NCBI GenBank assembly: GCA_031216915.1
Contig: CM062293.1
Span: forward strand, 151,598,285-151,662,284
DNA length: 64,000 nucleotides
Reading direction: 5' to 3'
DNA from: Pictodentalium vernedei
Lineage: Eukaryota; Mollusca; Scaphopoda; Dentaliida; Dentaliidae
The notes under the pieces were generated by a model. The model did not search any database. It was not told the origin of the DNA and was given only the letters and a program-made list of their open reading frames with translations. The position numbers were made by a program, and so were the translations under genes. Positions 1 through 9,837 of this stretch are shown here, in pieces (the first letter of the stretch is position 1; each line of letters starts with the position of its first letter).

Positions 1-1155
1 ACATGTCCTTCATTCTCCCATCCCACTTCCCCAACATAATCCCGCTGAACCTTACCCCCTTAGACTGGTATTATGGACATTCTAATAAAAGAGTGTTCCA
101 AGGTCTCCACTACGCCCATATTACACATCTGGCACTTTTTTTCATTGTCTTTCCCAGCTTTTCCCTTCAGCTCCAGGGACTACAACCTCATCTTGAACGT
201 CAATGACCCACGAAAGGTGCCATCAAGGTTCTCTTCAAAGCACGACTTCTCTTTATCACGCAGACAACCCAAAGTCTTCTTTGCTTTGACCCCCCCCCCC
301 CCCCCCTCGCCAATTCAGGTTAAAATCCGCCATGACTCTTTCTGTGACGAATTTGTTTCACCCTGGTTTGTGCCCACTTCTAAGTCCGAGATCTCCATTG
401 AATAGTTCTCTATTAACTCCCTCACTTGGCCTATCTTTCTTTTTGTTTGAATTCCAAATATTCTGGAACATTAATTTACACCACCGACAGTCGAGCGATT
501 TATTATATAGTTAAGATAACAGAGTTTCAGTAAGTCCAACCCGAGCTTAATCCTTATCCACACAAGCCCCACCCCCCACCCCCCTTATTGCTTCTAGTGC
601 TGCAGCATTACTCGACCCCATTATCCATCGGTCTGCGTTGTTCTGCAGGATTTCCAAGCTCATGAAAGCCATTTGGTTAAACGGGTTTAAAGGTATCACT
701 TCCGTACTATTATGTTATACTTGGAATGCCCACCATTTCCCAAATTGTTTTCCCCACGAAAACCTTATAGAAGCTGCTTCGCCCTATCAGTTTCACTTGA
801 TTGAGGATTCGACCCCCTCCCCCCCTCACAGTTAGTTTATTCGTGTGATTTCGGCAGATGCCTCTTCCCGTTATGTTTATATTTGCCCCATAAATACTCG
901 TAGTCACGCGTCTCTCCTACACTAAGAAGTTTGCTGCTACCTTCCGGAATACAAAACTCCCCAATTCTCCACTTTCGAGTAGGTTCCACTGTCAGATCTG
1001 TGATCAACGGCGATTTTAAATCCTCTTTTATGCACATGCCTACTCCTCCATCGTTTTTCTGACCTTCAGTTCGTCATACACCTATCAAATCGCACCCACT
1101 TGCTTGCTCTACCCGTTTCTCGTATCTTAACCACGTCTAACTTGAGCCCATAACA
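1..1155 (-). pseudogene. Decayed retrotransposon sequence downstream of the CR1-like ORF1
   Basis: This lies 3' of the esterase-like ORF1 on the minus strand, where the end of ORF1 and the start of ORF2 of a CR1/L2-like element would be expected. Only short interrupted reading frames are present and I cannot identify an endonuclease or reverse transcriptase motif. C-runs at about 290-306 and near 570 and 810 interrupt the plus strand. Assignment rests on position beside the recognisable ORF1 piece and is tentative. Confidence 0.3.
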
Positions 1156-1602
1156 TCAGAGTCCTCCATCTCGACTAGTGTAGCGATTTCGCTTACTTTC
1201 TCGTAGAGACCCTGGAAGTTGCTGTAAAATCCTTGAATTCCGCTCGTCTCCACCCTCTAGGACAGGAAGTAAACCCGATACCGCTACCTTTGCATTTCTC
1301 CTGAGCAGTTTAATAACTAAATCCCTGTGTATCTCTACCAGTCTTACTGATCTCCTCTCCCCGATATTGTTGGTCCCTACATGAACCACCACTACCGTAT
1401 CTGATCCTGACCCTGCCACAATACCATCAACTCTGTCCCTCAAATCTTCGACCTTCGCCCCAGAGAAACACAAAACCGTCCGATTTGAGCTATCGGGACC
1501 ACATCCAACCTTATCAATCTTGCGTAGAATGCTGCTTCTTGTTACAACTAACTTCCTCTTATCCTCTTTCCTGTTTCTGTCCTCAGACCCTATATCATCC
1601 AA
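1156..1602 (-). pseudogene. CR1/L2-like non-LTR retrotransposon ORF1, SGNH-esterase-like fragment
   Basis: A 148-residue open frame. Residues about 15-35 carry a block-I-like segment (SSILRKIDKV), followed by a hydrophobic strand ending in VVVHVGTNNIGERRS at about residues 72-86, and then KVAVSGLLPVLEGGDERN at about 105-122. The HVGTNN block and the SGLLPV strand are typical of the SGNH hydrolase (esterase) domain in ORF1 of CR1-type LINEs, which is thought to assist the retroelement particle. The C-terminal end, where the catalytic Asp/His block would lie, is not recognisable. Upstream minus-strand sequence to 2153 looks like the rest of ORF1 but is broken. No host gene is implied. Seen: motifs and frame. 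Family assignment: from known CR1 ORF1 proteins. Confidence 0.6.
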
Positions 1603-2153
1603 AATCAGCTGTCCTGAGACCCTATATCACCTAAATCATCCACAACTTGCATCGTTTGTTTGGCTTCCGAACTCTTCTTCCTTTTGGCCGTTCTTGTTTC
1701 CCTGTCTGCTCTATCGGTACTACCCCCCCCCCATCTACTGTCCTTTCCCCTCATCCTCTCCCCATAAAGCACCAGAATCTAAGACCCTGAATCTATTTTC
1801 TAAGCCTCACTTAGTAGCCTTAGTATCCTACGCTGATTCTGGCCTCATGTCTCTACCATTTTCCGACCTGGCTCTACCCTCCGAATTTTTCTTCTGGACC
1901 TACTCTCCTCACTTGTACCCTCCATATCAAGCGTCCTCCATCGACGTCTTCTCCCTCCCAGATTCTTTTATGAATCCACAACCACCTTCCACCCACCCCC
2001 TACCCCATCCGCGTAAGTAACGATTATCGGGGTTATCTCAGCCATAGCAGCCCTCACCAGCCTCCCCTTCAGCACCGCAATTTCCCGCTCGAACCCAAAA
2101 CACACTTCTCTAACAACTGTAAGATATCCTTGCAGTTCTGAGACACCCCACAT
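1603..2153 (-). pseudogene. Probable N-terminal part of the CR1-like ORF1, frame-broken
   Basis: Minus-strand pieces around 1968-2153 read as a heptad-like segment (ILQLLEKCVLGFEREI and AVLKGRLVRAAM) when frames are combined by eye, which suits the coiled-coil start of a LINE ORF1. Stops and frame shifts separate it from the esterase-like part. The call depends on its position directly upstream of that part. Confidence 0.35.
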
Positions 2154-3040
2154 TTAATGCACTGTACATGTAATGCCGCATTTTCTGCACTAATTGTGTC
2201 AGTTCTCAGAAAACAAGAGAATGAGAGCCCAGAAAAATATTGTTTAAAGTGCGTTGATCAAATATTCATATTTTTATAAGCAAAATTGTTGTTTCCAGGG
2301 TTGTATTATTTATTTTATAGAATGCAAATGAACTGAAAATACACCACAGACTGGAATTAATAACCCTTTTTCACAGTGTGCTATTTGGTGATTTTCCTCG
2401 TATTGTTTCTGTTTACATTCCCCATAATGTGAAGCTCTGTGGTTCAAAAGATCACCTATTGATCTTTCTTACACATCACTTAAACTTTAAACTCTTGTAT
2501 TCAACGGAATCGCCGCTATGACATAAAAGTTTCTGTATTCAACTGGTGATGTACAAGCCGGAACTTTTTTCCAACACCGTTTATACTAGTTCCTTTCCTG
2601 TCCAGTCATTAGTTACGCTTCGAAACGTTTCCAAATTTCATTATACAGTTGTCGATCGTCTGTCGCGTAGTGTGAAAAAGAAAACATCCAAAGCAAAATA
2701 AAGTCGGTTCACAAAAAATTAGTTAACCAAAAAAGAGATATTAAAATCCCCCAAACATTTCCAGCCACAATATTAACCCAGTCCCGTGGCCGTCTCGTCC
2801 GCGGATCCCATCATATCTAAATTGATCAACTTTCTTTGGGTAAATCTTCGGACATCTTGACATACTTCAAACTTCTTTTATAAAAGTTTCTCCCAGCTGT
2901 TTTACAAATCTGCCCAAATTTGTACTTATAGTTTTACTAACACTCGTTGGAATGGCGTAGTCATATTTCTTTAAATATGACTATGCCATTCCAACTCGTT
3001 ATGTTTCAAAATGTCCGCAGGCGATAACAGCGTGACGTCA
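2154..3040. other. No gene recognised; contains a short hairpin
   Basis: AT-rich sequence with no convincing coding frame. The one clear structure is a 23-bp inverted repeat at 2946-2995 (GTTGGAATGGCGTAGTCATA arm start) with one mismatch and a 4-nt loop. Confidence 0.6.
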
Positions 3041-3041
3041 A

Positions 3042-3049
3042 ACAAGTAA
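3042..3049. repeat. Left target-site duplication ACAAGTAA
   Basis: Identical to 5551-5558 on the other side of the 2.5-kb transposon. Confidence 0.75.
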
Positions 3050-3059
3050 AAGGCTTGGG

Positions 3060-3230
3060 GCGAATACTTTGTAAATGTATTCGAATACGAATACGAATAC
3101 TTTGAAATTTCACTGATGAATACGAATACGAATACAAATGCACAAATTTTCGAATGTATTTGAATACGAATACAAATACATTACAATGTATTCATGAATA
3201 CATTTTTGAATACTTGAATACTTTTTAAAT
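3060..3230. repeat. Left GAATAC-rich subterminal array
   Basis: Many copies of GAATAC and its complement GTATTC, in both orientations, just inside the left end of the transposon. A matching array lies at 5395-5540 inside the right end. Clustered short motifs near both ends are the usual form of transposase binding sites; that role is inference. Confidence 0.7.
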
Positions 3231-3959
3231 TAGAAGTATTTATGCAAGGCCTTTAAGTTTTTTGTTTGTTAGGTTAAAAGTCATCTTTAAACTGATGGTC
3301 CTTTAGCTGAAGCCTTAATTGTGCTTACCATGCTTTGTTGGAAAACTAAAGTAATTACCTGACGAGAAATCCACTCTATGGGTGTCATAGTAATTAGACT
3401 ACTCTCCATGGACAACACATTACAAAATGTGAGTGGATTACCTCTAAAAAATCATTGACTGGCGTTTCCTCCTGAACGTTAAGTATCAATTGCAATGACA
3501 CCACATAAGAAGGACAAGTAAAGTTTTAGCCAATGCACTTCATGGTTAAACCTGGAGGTCTGTTGGCTGAAAGTTTGCTAACAGCAGTAGTATTTTCTTT
3601 ATAATATTTACATGCTTTCACCGATTATAATTAGACATACTGAGCTGTACAAAGGTGACCTTAAACAGGAATAAAAAAAAAATAAATATGTGTTTTCACT
3701 GTGAAATAATGGATAAATAAAAAAAAACTTTAAATAAATCCAAAATTTTTAGAATATAATATTGAATAACTGAGTTGTGTCCAATAACACAAGTTTTTTG
3801 TTTTATTTTTATTGTCCATGTTTTCATCAATTTAAAAAGCCATGAGAATGTGTGGCCATTGTTACATAAATAGGTTGTATTGTGACAAGTTAATTGATAA
3901 TTAAGTCTATTGTCTGCTTTCAGTGCATAAATTTCAGACAAGGTGTTTGGTGGTATATA

Positions 3960-4135
3960 AAGGTAATCGGAAAAAAAGTAACAGGAAAAAAAGTAACAGA
4001 TTTGGGTAGGAAAAAAAGAAACAGGAAAAAAAGTAGCACTTTCTTATTTTTATAAGGTAAAAAAGTAACAGGAAAAAAAGTAACAGATGTGGGTAGGAAA
4101 AAAAAACAGGAAAAAGAGTCACACTTTCTTATTTT
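3960..4135. repeat. Tandem repeat of GGAAAAAAAGTAACA-type units
   Basis: Two longer units, each with several GGAAAAAAAGTAACA motifs followed by a shared CACTTTCTTATTTTTAT ending, lie between the transposase frame and the left end of the 2.5-kb transposon. Confidence 0.7.
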
Positions 4136-4154
4136 TATTTCATAAAAGTGATAG

Positions 4155-4405
4155 ATTACTTAATTATGATTTAGTTATATTATTGAAACTAGTTAGATTA
4201 TTACATATCAGTATAAGTACTACATAGTACATAGTTATAAAATAATTTAACAAACTTAATTATGATTTAGTTAGATTATTACATATCACACCTTGAAACT
4301 AGTTGGATTATTACATATCAGTATAAGTACTACATAGTACATAGTTATAAAATAATTTAACAAACTTAATTATGATTTAGTTAGATTATTACATATCACA
4401 CCTTG
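4155..4405. repeat. Direct repeat, period about 110 bp
   Basis: An 85-bp block beginning GTATAAGTACTACATAGTAC occurs at about 4211-4295 and again at 4321-4405; a partial earlier copy starts near 4159. The last copy runs into the 3' end of the transposase frame, so the stop codon and last codons lie in repeated DNA. Confidence 0.8.
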
Positions 4406-5268
4406 TGTAATCTAATATTCTGGCCAATGCCAGTAAGAAAAGCTGAAATAGTAAGTGAACCTTGGGAATATAAACCACACAGATTTTTCAGTTTTCTATT
4501 CAGGGATTCAGCTGACTTCTGTTTGCGGATAACAGGCAGCAAACCAACTGACACCTGCTGAATAATTGTATTGGTCAGAGCTTGCTCTTTTTGAAACCAT
4601 TGGATAGTTTTCCAGACTGATGGGTGCTGGTGGCCAACAAGATTATAGAACTTGTTGTTCCAGCCTTCACATGCATTATTTGTACGAGATTCGCCATCCA
4701 GCGTAGCACTATTAACATTCCATGTAGCTAGAGGATAGGCTGGAGGAGTTAATCTAAGTCGTAATGGTGCCAACACATCTGAAGGTGCGGCGCGAGGTTG
4801 CCTGTATCTACCAGTGACATAATTTTCATCAAAATACCTCAACAGTTCCTCGGCTTCTTCTGGAACAATGTCTTTGAGGTGATTCATACCATCACGCACA
4901 TCTGAAACTGGCAAGAATGCAAGTGCATCCAGTTTCCCACAAAACAGTCTGAAGTCTACATCATCCCGATACAACTGCACTAAACCTAAACTCTGCACTC
5001 TGCGCCAAGTGCTTTGTGTCAGATGGAAGAAACAACCTCTACTCTGTACATGTCTACCAAACACAGCATTCGCAGCTCGTAACACACCATCTTCAAAATC
5101 AGTCACAACAGTATTTACATTCAAGTCAATATTTAGCTCAGTCAGTTTATCTACAATAGCTTGAAACAGAGTCTCATAGGAAGTACGTGTCTTCCTCTGT
5201 AATATAGCGTATACACAAGATAAAAAACTGTCATGAAACTTAACCCTAACAACATAAATTATATATAT
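4396..5268 (-). CDS. MULE-type transposase, catalytic-domain exon or fragment
   Basis: Open from about 5268 to a stop at 4396; the first in-frame ATG (5124) lies inside the domain, so the open frame is extended upstream without an ATG. It resembles the MULE transposase domain seen in animal elements and FLYWCH-linked proteins: a first acidic block (VVTDFEDGVLRAANAVF), the GCFFHLTQ block, and later SRTNNACEGWNNKFYNL. Upstream codons read VYAILQRKTRTSYETLF, typical of the start of the domain. The D of TDFE is the likely first catalytic acid. The N-terminal DNA-binding region is absent, so this is an exon or a truncated gene. It sits within the 3050-5550 element, which explains its presence. Function as an active transposase is doubtful. 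Confidence 0.7.
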   Translation of the reverse strand: MYIIYVVRVKFHDSFLSCVYAILQRKTRTSYETLFQAIVDKLTELNIDLNVNTVVTDFEDGVLRAANAVFGRHVQSRGCFFHLTQSTWRRVQSLGLVQLYRDDVDFRLFCGKLDALAFLPVSDVRDGMNHLKDIVPEEAEELLRYFDENYVTGRYRQPRAAPSDVLAPLRLRLTPPAYPLATWNVNSATLDGESRTNNACEGWNNKFYNLVGHQHPSVWKTIQWFQKEQALTNTIIQQVSVGLLPVIRKQKSAESLNRKLKNLCGLYSQGSLTISAFLTGIGQNIRLHKV

Positions 5269-5394
5269 TAAATAATATCAGGGATTATTAAGTATTTAAT
5301 ATTGACATGAGGCGTGAATTTGTTGTCTGGAGTCCATGGGCTTGATCTGTGAAAACCTTTTATTTAGTATATGGTTCTTTAATTCCAAAATATA

Positions 5395-5545
5395 GAAAGT
5401 ATTCAAAATGTATTCATGAATACAGCTCAAATTTTAATGTATTTGAATACGAATACATGTATTCATAACGTTCAGTGAATACTGAATACATGTGAATACT
5501 TGATAAACTGTATTCGAATACGAATACTGAATACGAATACCCCAA
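5395..5545. repeat. Right GAATAC-rich subterminal array
   Basis: Counterpart of the array at 3060-3230, in inverted orientation. Confidence 0.7.
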
Positions 5546-5550
5546 CCCTG

Positions 5551-5558
5551 ACAAGTAA
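5551..5558. repeat. Right target-site duplication ACAAGTAA
   Basis: Identical to 3042-3049. Adjoins the terminal CCCCAACCCTG. Confidence 0.75.
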
Positions 5559-5599
5559 GAATTATATTTTTATTTATAACAGTCTCCAGGTCAGCATAT

Positions 5600-5670
5600 A
5601 GCAAAAGTAGTCATTGTGCGGAGATATGTGGCATTGAACACTAATAAATGAATAAATAAATAAATAACAG
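5600..5670 (+). repeat. SINE 3' tail fragment
   Basis: Contains the tail pattern CATTGTGCGGAGATATGTGG followed by AATAAATAAATAAATAA, matching the ends of full-length SINEs elsewhere in this window. The 5' part is missing. Confidence 0.6.
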
Positions 5671-5774
5671 AACAGAACATGCTGTCGAGCAATGACAATA
5701 CAGTTAATCGAAATGTGCAGAATATCAAGAATGTAACAAACATAAAATTCTTGACTCACTGAATATTATTCTGA

Positions 5775-5995
5775 AGCAAGGATCCCCCGACAACACTGGG
5801 AAGCGGAACAGCCTTTCTTTACTGCAGTAAACAAACTCGACTTTACTAGTACAATGGGACCCTGCACCAGTGCCCTGGGTGGCAATCCTCTGAAGTGGGT
5901 AAAATAGGTATAAAAGATTGGCTAAACTTGACTTCATACTTATGTTGGAGTCATGATAAAATTAAAGTGACCTTGAAGACCAGTAAGTAAATAAA
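5775..5995 (+). mobile_element. SINE-2 family copy
   Basis: Shares with the copies at 43948, 56457, 57391 and 60186 the blocks GTAAACAA, a CCTCTGAAGTGGG-like segment, TAGGTATAAAAGATTGGCTA and CTTGACTTCATACTT, and ends in an AGTAAATAAAT tail. It directly abuts a TTAA-flanked element at 5996. Non-coding. Confidence 0.65.
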
Positions 5996-6213
5996 TTAAC
6001 GCTTTGAACACGAGTGGCTGCTTTACCGGTCCGGAACTTGATATGTCATAATATCATTAAGTAGGATGGGTGCTAAATGCATGTGGGATGTAGACCAATC
6101 ATTATTTTCAACGCGCAGCCTTGGGGTTGGGGGTCCCCAAATAATGAATATGGACTCTTCCAATCGCTGCCATTGAACTGACATGAAAGATACCACAGAG
6201 TTTAAAGGGTTAA
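5996..6213. mobile_element. TTAA hairpin element, family TH4 (copy with a collapsed centre)
   Basis: Starts TTAACGCTTTGAACACG and ends AAGGGTTAA. It shares ATGATATGTCATAA-type blocks, the ACCAATCATTATTTTCAACG block and ATAATGAATATGGACTCTTC with the copy at 20142-20380. In that copy the ACGTGCAGCC motif is mirrored to form a hairpin; here one arm of the centre is largely missing. Confidence 0.65.
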
Positions 6214-7105
6214 TATATTTGACGGAAGGGCAAGGCAAATTCTAATCAGTAGGTTGCTTATTGGTCTAAGTGTAGCTAGTAGTCGGGGTTTTGTTTGCGT
6301 TTGTTTGTTGTATAGCTAGCTGGTAAATGGGAGGCAGTGTCGGTTCGCCCATAGGGAGAGGGTGGAGTAAGTCCAAGGTAACTCGGTCTCCAGGAGGCCT
6401 CCAAATATTTGAAGAAAACATTTTTTATTATCCTTGGGGTCCGTGTACGTGTTTAAGGATATCGGAGCATTGTTTTTTTTATGATACTCCATCATTTCCT
6501 CCGGTAACACAAAATTGTGGCCCTCATTGCTTGCAGGTCCCTAGTCCGTTCGAGTGAAGGGGCGGGGGGGGGGGGGGGGCTACTAAATATTAACGCAAAA
6601 CAGGCAGATTCTGTTGTTGATACAAGCCTCCCTAAAGGTCTAGAGTGATGACTGGGAGAAATTCATACCTGAAAATCAAAATTTTGTCACACCGGCCGAT
6701 CCAGGGTCGGGGCGGTGGATTGACGGCCTCTATTTTCCCCAACTCCATGGGGGCCCTAAGACCAATCGGCCGCCGCTTATGGGAGGCATCACACTCTACC
6801 GAAATTTCGTTCTGAGAAAAGAAATTGTTTTTATCGTATCGTTTCCGACGCCCCCTCTAGTCCAGCCTTTACAGCCTTCACTGCTGTCCACTGGTAGGGG
6901 GAGAGGGAGTCGTTGTCTGATTGAGTCGCCAAGGGATGGGGGCGCAAGATTACATCGTCACTTAAAAGCAACTGTCATGCTTATTAAGCACTGCAGTTGG
7001 CACCTTTGTGCTTTCAAAGAACCACATTTCTGTCCTAACAAAGGATCGAATGTGCAAAACGATAATCTGAATGTATGGGAACATGAGTTTCTTTCAGATT
7101 TTCTC
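6214..7105. other. No gene recognised
   Basis: Mixed sequence with a G-run near 6561-6580. Open frames are short and carry no motif that I recognise. Confidence 0.5.
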
Positions 7106-7107
7106 CC

Positions 7108-7262
7108 CGCAGGAACTCCGGCATGTGCAACCGTGCTTGTTTACTGTGGAAAACACGTTGTTGTGTATGCGAAAAATAGGAACGGTAACCAATACCTGGG
7201 GTGTAAGTTCTGAACAGATGGCGACATCGATATAAACGATTCTGTAAACTTGAATTTATATA
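7108..7262 (+). mobile_element. SINE-2 family copy, diverged
   Basis: Contains CTTGTTTACTGTGGAAAACA, GGTAACCAATACCTGGGGTG and GATATAAACGATTCTG, the conserved landmarks of SINE-2, in the right order. The tail is degraded. Confidence 0.55.
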
Positions 7263-7270
7263 TAGAGGGC

Positions 7271-7420
7271 ATCTAGTGTTTTTGAGTGGATACCGAAAAT
7301 TATCTCATGACTGACCGTGACAAATGTTTATTTTTCGTGAGCGCTTGCGCGAGCGAAAATAACCATTTATCTCAGTTACAAGTGAGATAATTGTCGGTAT
7401 CCACTCCAAAAACACTAGAT
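7271..7420. repeat. Palindrome with about 35-bp arms
   Basis: The left arm CTAGTGTTTTTGAGTGGATA is mirrored by TATCCACTCCAAAAACACTA. The interior has a second small palindrome (GCGCTTGCGCG). A diverged copy of the same arm (CGGTATCCCCTCAGAAACAC) recurs at about 7759-7780. Confidence 0.8.
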
Positions 7421-7577
7421 TTTCTATTTTTATACGCTTTTTTATAAGAATCTGATAATTCCACTCGTTCAACCTTGAATTGATGCATGAAAGTAAACAG
7501 CGCATTAAATCATTGAAACGCGGAAGTCATTTGATCGATACTCGGAACAGATATCGTCCTGCAATCCGTTTCAGCTG

Positions 7578-7710
7578 GCGAGTTTCTAGTCCAAATGTGG
7601 CCTGAAAGTCCATAATATAAGTTTTTGGTTTGGTACTTCCTTTCAAAGGACGTACCAAACCAAAAACTTATATGATAGACTTTCAGGACATGTTTGGACT
7701 AGCGGGTTCC
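7578..7710. repeat. Palindrome with about 60-bp arms
   Basis: The arm TAGTCCAAATGTGGCCTGAA continues through AAGTTTTTGGTTTGGTAC and is mirrored by GTACCAAACCAAAAACTT and then TTCAGGACATGTTTGGACTA. Non-coding foldback. Confidence 0.85.
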
Positions 7711-8228
7711 ATGCATCAGTTCAAGGTGAGTACGTGTTGAATTGTTGCTGGAAATAATCGGTATCCCCTCAGAAACACTACATTTACTTTTCATTGTACT
7801 TTTGTAGAACAACTTGATCATTTCCAGTGATAATTTGACTCGAATTCACCTTGAAGTGATGCTTTGAAAGCCGCCATTTTGATTGATACAGTGAAAGTGA
7901 AAATTTCTGTATCTTCACAATGGGGGATATGATTTCTATCTTTCTGCAATTTCTTCGACAATCTATCGTTTAGCGCATAATAAATGTGTTACATTCAGTC
8001 ATAGATGCTGTAAGTGATCTTCAACACCCATAAATAAACCTCCCAGTTTTATCTAAGGGAAGCAAACAGGGTTTCCACCAAACTTTTTTCTGGGAAAATG
8101 GTGGGGAGAGGGTGCTCAAAAATTATTTTGTTATGGTATCAGCAGAAGGTATCGCCGAATTCACTCGTACAAATTTGGTAAGATTTAAAATAGTATATAA
8201 TCCTTCAAAGTTCGCGGTTCATTGGCCT
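7711..8228. other. No feature recognised
   Basis: AT-rich sequence without a coding frame or clear repeat, apart from the diverged arm noted near 7760. Confidence 0.5.
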
Positions 8229-8479
8229 TTAACCCTTTACCAAACGTAACGTCCAAAACCGGCCCGCACTATTCTCAAAAATCGCCTAATAATTTTCCTT
8301 ATTTTTTTATTTCTTGTTTCAAAAACATAGGTTATGACCCCTCATTGGAACGAGCTCGTCGAGTTCGTTCCAATGAGGGGCCATAAACTATGTTTTTGAG
8401 ACAAAAAATTAAAAAAAATATTTAATCAAGAATTTCTTTCGCAAGTGTCGTCTGCTTTTCATGTTAGGTAGAGGGTTAA
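8229..8479. mobile_element. TTAA hairpin element, family TH1, copy 1
   Basis: Begins TTTAACCCTTTACCAAACG and ends GTTAGGTAGAGGGTTAA. The centre is a long hairpin: AACATAGGTTATGACCCCTC, ATTGGAACGAGCTCG and its mirror, then GAGGGGCCATAAACTATGTT. The two subterminal halves differ (one carries CCAAAACCGGCCCGCACTAT, the other CAAGTGTCGTCTGC), so the element has a polarity. No coding capacity. Confidence 0.85.
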
Positions 8480-9076
8480 TGACAGAGCAGATTCTCATAG
8501 TTTTAACGGCGCCTCAGTACAGTACAGTCGCCATGGACTGGTCGTAATCCACGCGTAGGCAGTGATGTCCACGCATGCATGTACCAGGTAATAAAATTAT
8601 CATCAGCAAAATTTTAATTAATGAAGCGGGTGCTTCATAAATTATATTTTTGTGATTATTCCTATAAGTAATGTTAGTAGTTGTACTATTAGTAAGTACT
8701 GTAAGTAAGTACTATTAGTAGTTGAAATCTAATATTATTACATCCATGGAAATGTTGCCCACCCGTGGGAAGTGATCAGTCCACGACGGCTGTACAGTAT
8801 GTGTGCGTGCATGTGAGGATATGTAAGAGCGTGCGTGCGCATGTTGCACGTAGCGTATCACAGGAATGCTAGTGATTTACGAAATGTACGTCCGTTGGTT
8901 TGGCTGTAATTTCTAGGGAAGGCTTGGCATTATGCACAGGCAGCCAAGGCCTGACCAAAAACTACTGCTAGAAGGTTAATATTTCTAAAACTAACTCGTG
9001 ACTGCAATGTGACGTACCTCTTGTGAGGGTACTTAGTTAGTGTTAATTTGTAAACTCTGTGGGTAATGGTCCACTA
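8480..9076. other. No gene recognised
   Basis: Contains a short AGTACTATTAGTAGT-type local repeat near 8680-8730 and a GTGCGTGC-rich stretch near 8810-8850. Nothing coding. Confidence 0.5.
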
Positions 9077-9668
9077 TACCTCCTACAAGTATCTGGGAAT
9101 TTCGTTGGTTCAAATCGAACATGATTAGCCATTGTGCATAAATATGTGACCTTAAACATCAATAAATAAATAAATACATTGGTTCAAAGACGTCACATAC
9201 AGATTGCATATAAAACCATATACTGCCTGTCAACATCAATTTTCGTTGGCAGCTATGGGTAATCTCCCTTTGTTCATTGATTATTCAAAATGGCGGCAGC
9301 CGATAAACGCTTCAAGTTGAAAGATTGAGTGTTGGAAGCCCATTATTTGGTCTGAAGTGCAGGTTAGGCAACTTAAAAGGCTTCATATTCTGTGGATGTG
9401 TGCCATGTTACCTTCGAATTGAAACTGTTTGGTTTGTATGAATTTACCTTGTTACAATTTATGGTAGAGTGCATGTAGGCACTCTCCCATAAATTGTAAT
9501 AAGGCAAAGACACGTGAAACAGTGCGAGAATTCTCTCATTTAATTTTGATCGCTGTTGTTATTAGTTCTGTGCATCGATGCAGTAGTCGGTAAGATATTC
9601 GCTCGAGTCCAATATGGAATTAACTGACACCATTTATACCATATTAGGCCACCAACAAACTGTGTAAC
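9077..9668 (+). mobile_element. Palindrome-centred repeat FB600, copy 1
   Basis: A second copy lies in reverse orientation at 20843-21492. Shared landmarks are CAATATGGAATTAACTGACA, ACCATATTAGGCCACCAACA, a central hairpin around ACTCTCCCATAAATTGTAA, and CTTTGTTCATTGATTATTCA. A SINE fragment with its own 10-bp duplication interrupts this copy (9115-9178), and the other copy shows the site without it. Non-coding. Confidence 0.85.
9115..9178 (+). mobile_element. 5'-truncated SINE inserted in FB600
   Basis: Only the 3' end (ATTAGCCATTGTGCATAAAT, GTGACCTTAAACATCAATAA, then AAATAAAT). Flanked by TTGGTTCAAA at 9105-9114 and 9179-9188. The equivalent FB600 position at about 21460-21475 has no insertion. 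This is a clean retrotransposition event. Confidence 0.9.
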
Positions 9669-9837
9669 TAATAATATGTCTACTGTGTGTTCGTTCAATG
9701 TTGTGGAATCCTGATTGTATTTCTACTTTACTAAAACCTCTTGAACCATACTGCCGTCGAATCGAATATCATTTCGAATACCGAATATTCGCAGAGCCCT
9801 AAAATCAACATCATCAATAACAACAGTAGCAACATGA

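Larger units (their letters stand above)
3050..5550 (-). mobile_element. DNA transposon, about 2.5 kb, with short terminal repeats and an 8-bp duplication
   Basis: The left end reads AAGGCTTGGGGCGAATAC (from 3050) and the reverse complement of the right end reads CAGGGTTGGGGTATTCGTAT (from 5550). Both are followed inward by dense GAATAC/GTATTC motifs (3060-3220 and 5395-5540). The element is flanked by the direct repeat ACAAGTAA at 3042-3049 and 5551-5558. It contains a minus-strand transposase-domain frame (4396 to about 5268). Ends and an 8-bp duplication look hAT-like; the protein looks MULE-like, and MULE duplications are usually 9-10 bp, so the duplication may originally have been longer (the flanking bases differ). 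The single decayed gene suggests an old or partial copy. Confidence 0.75.
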
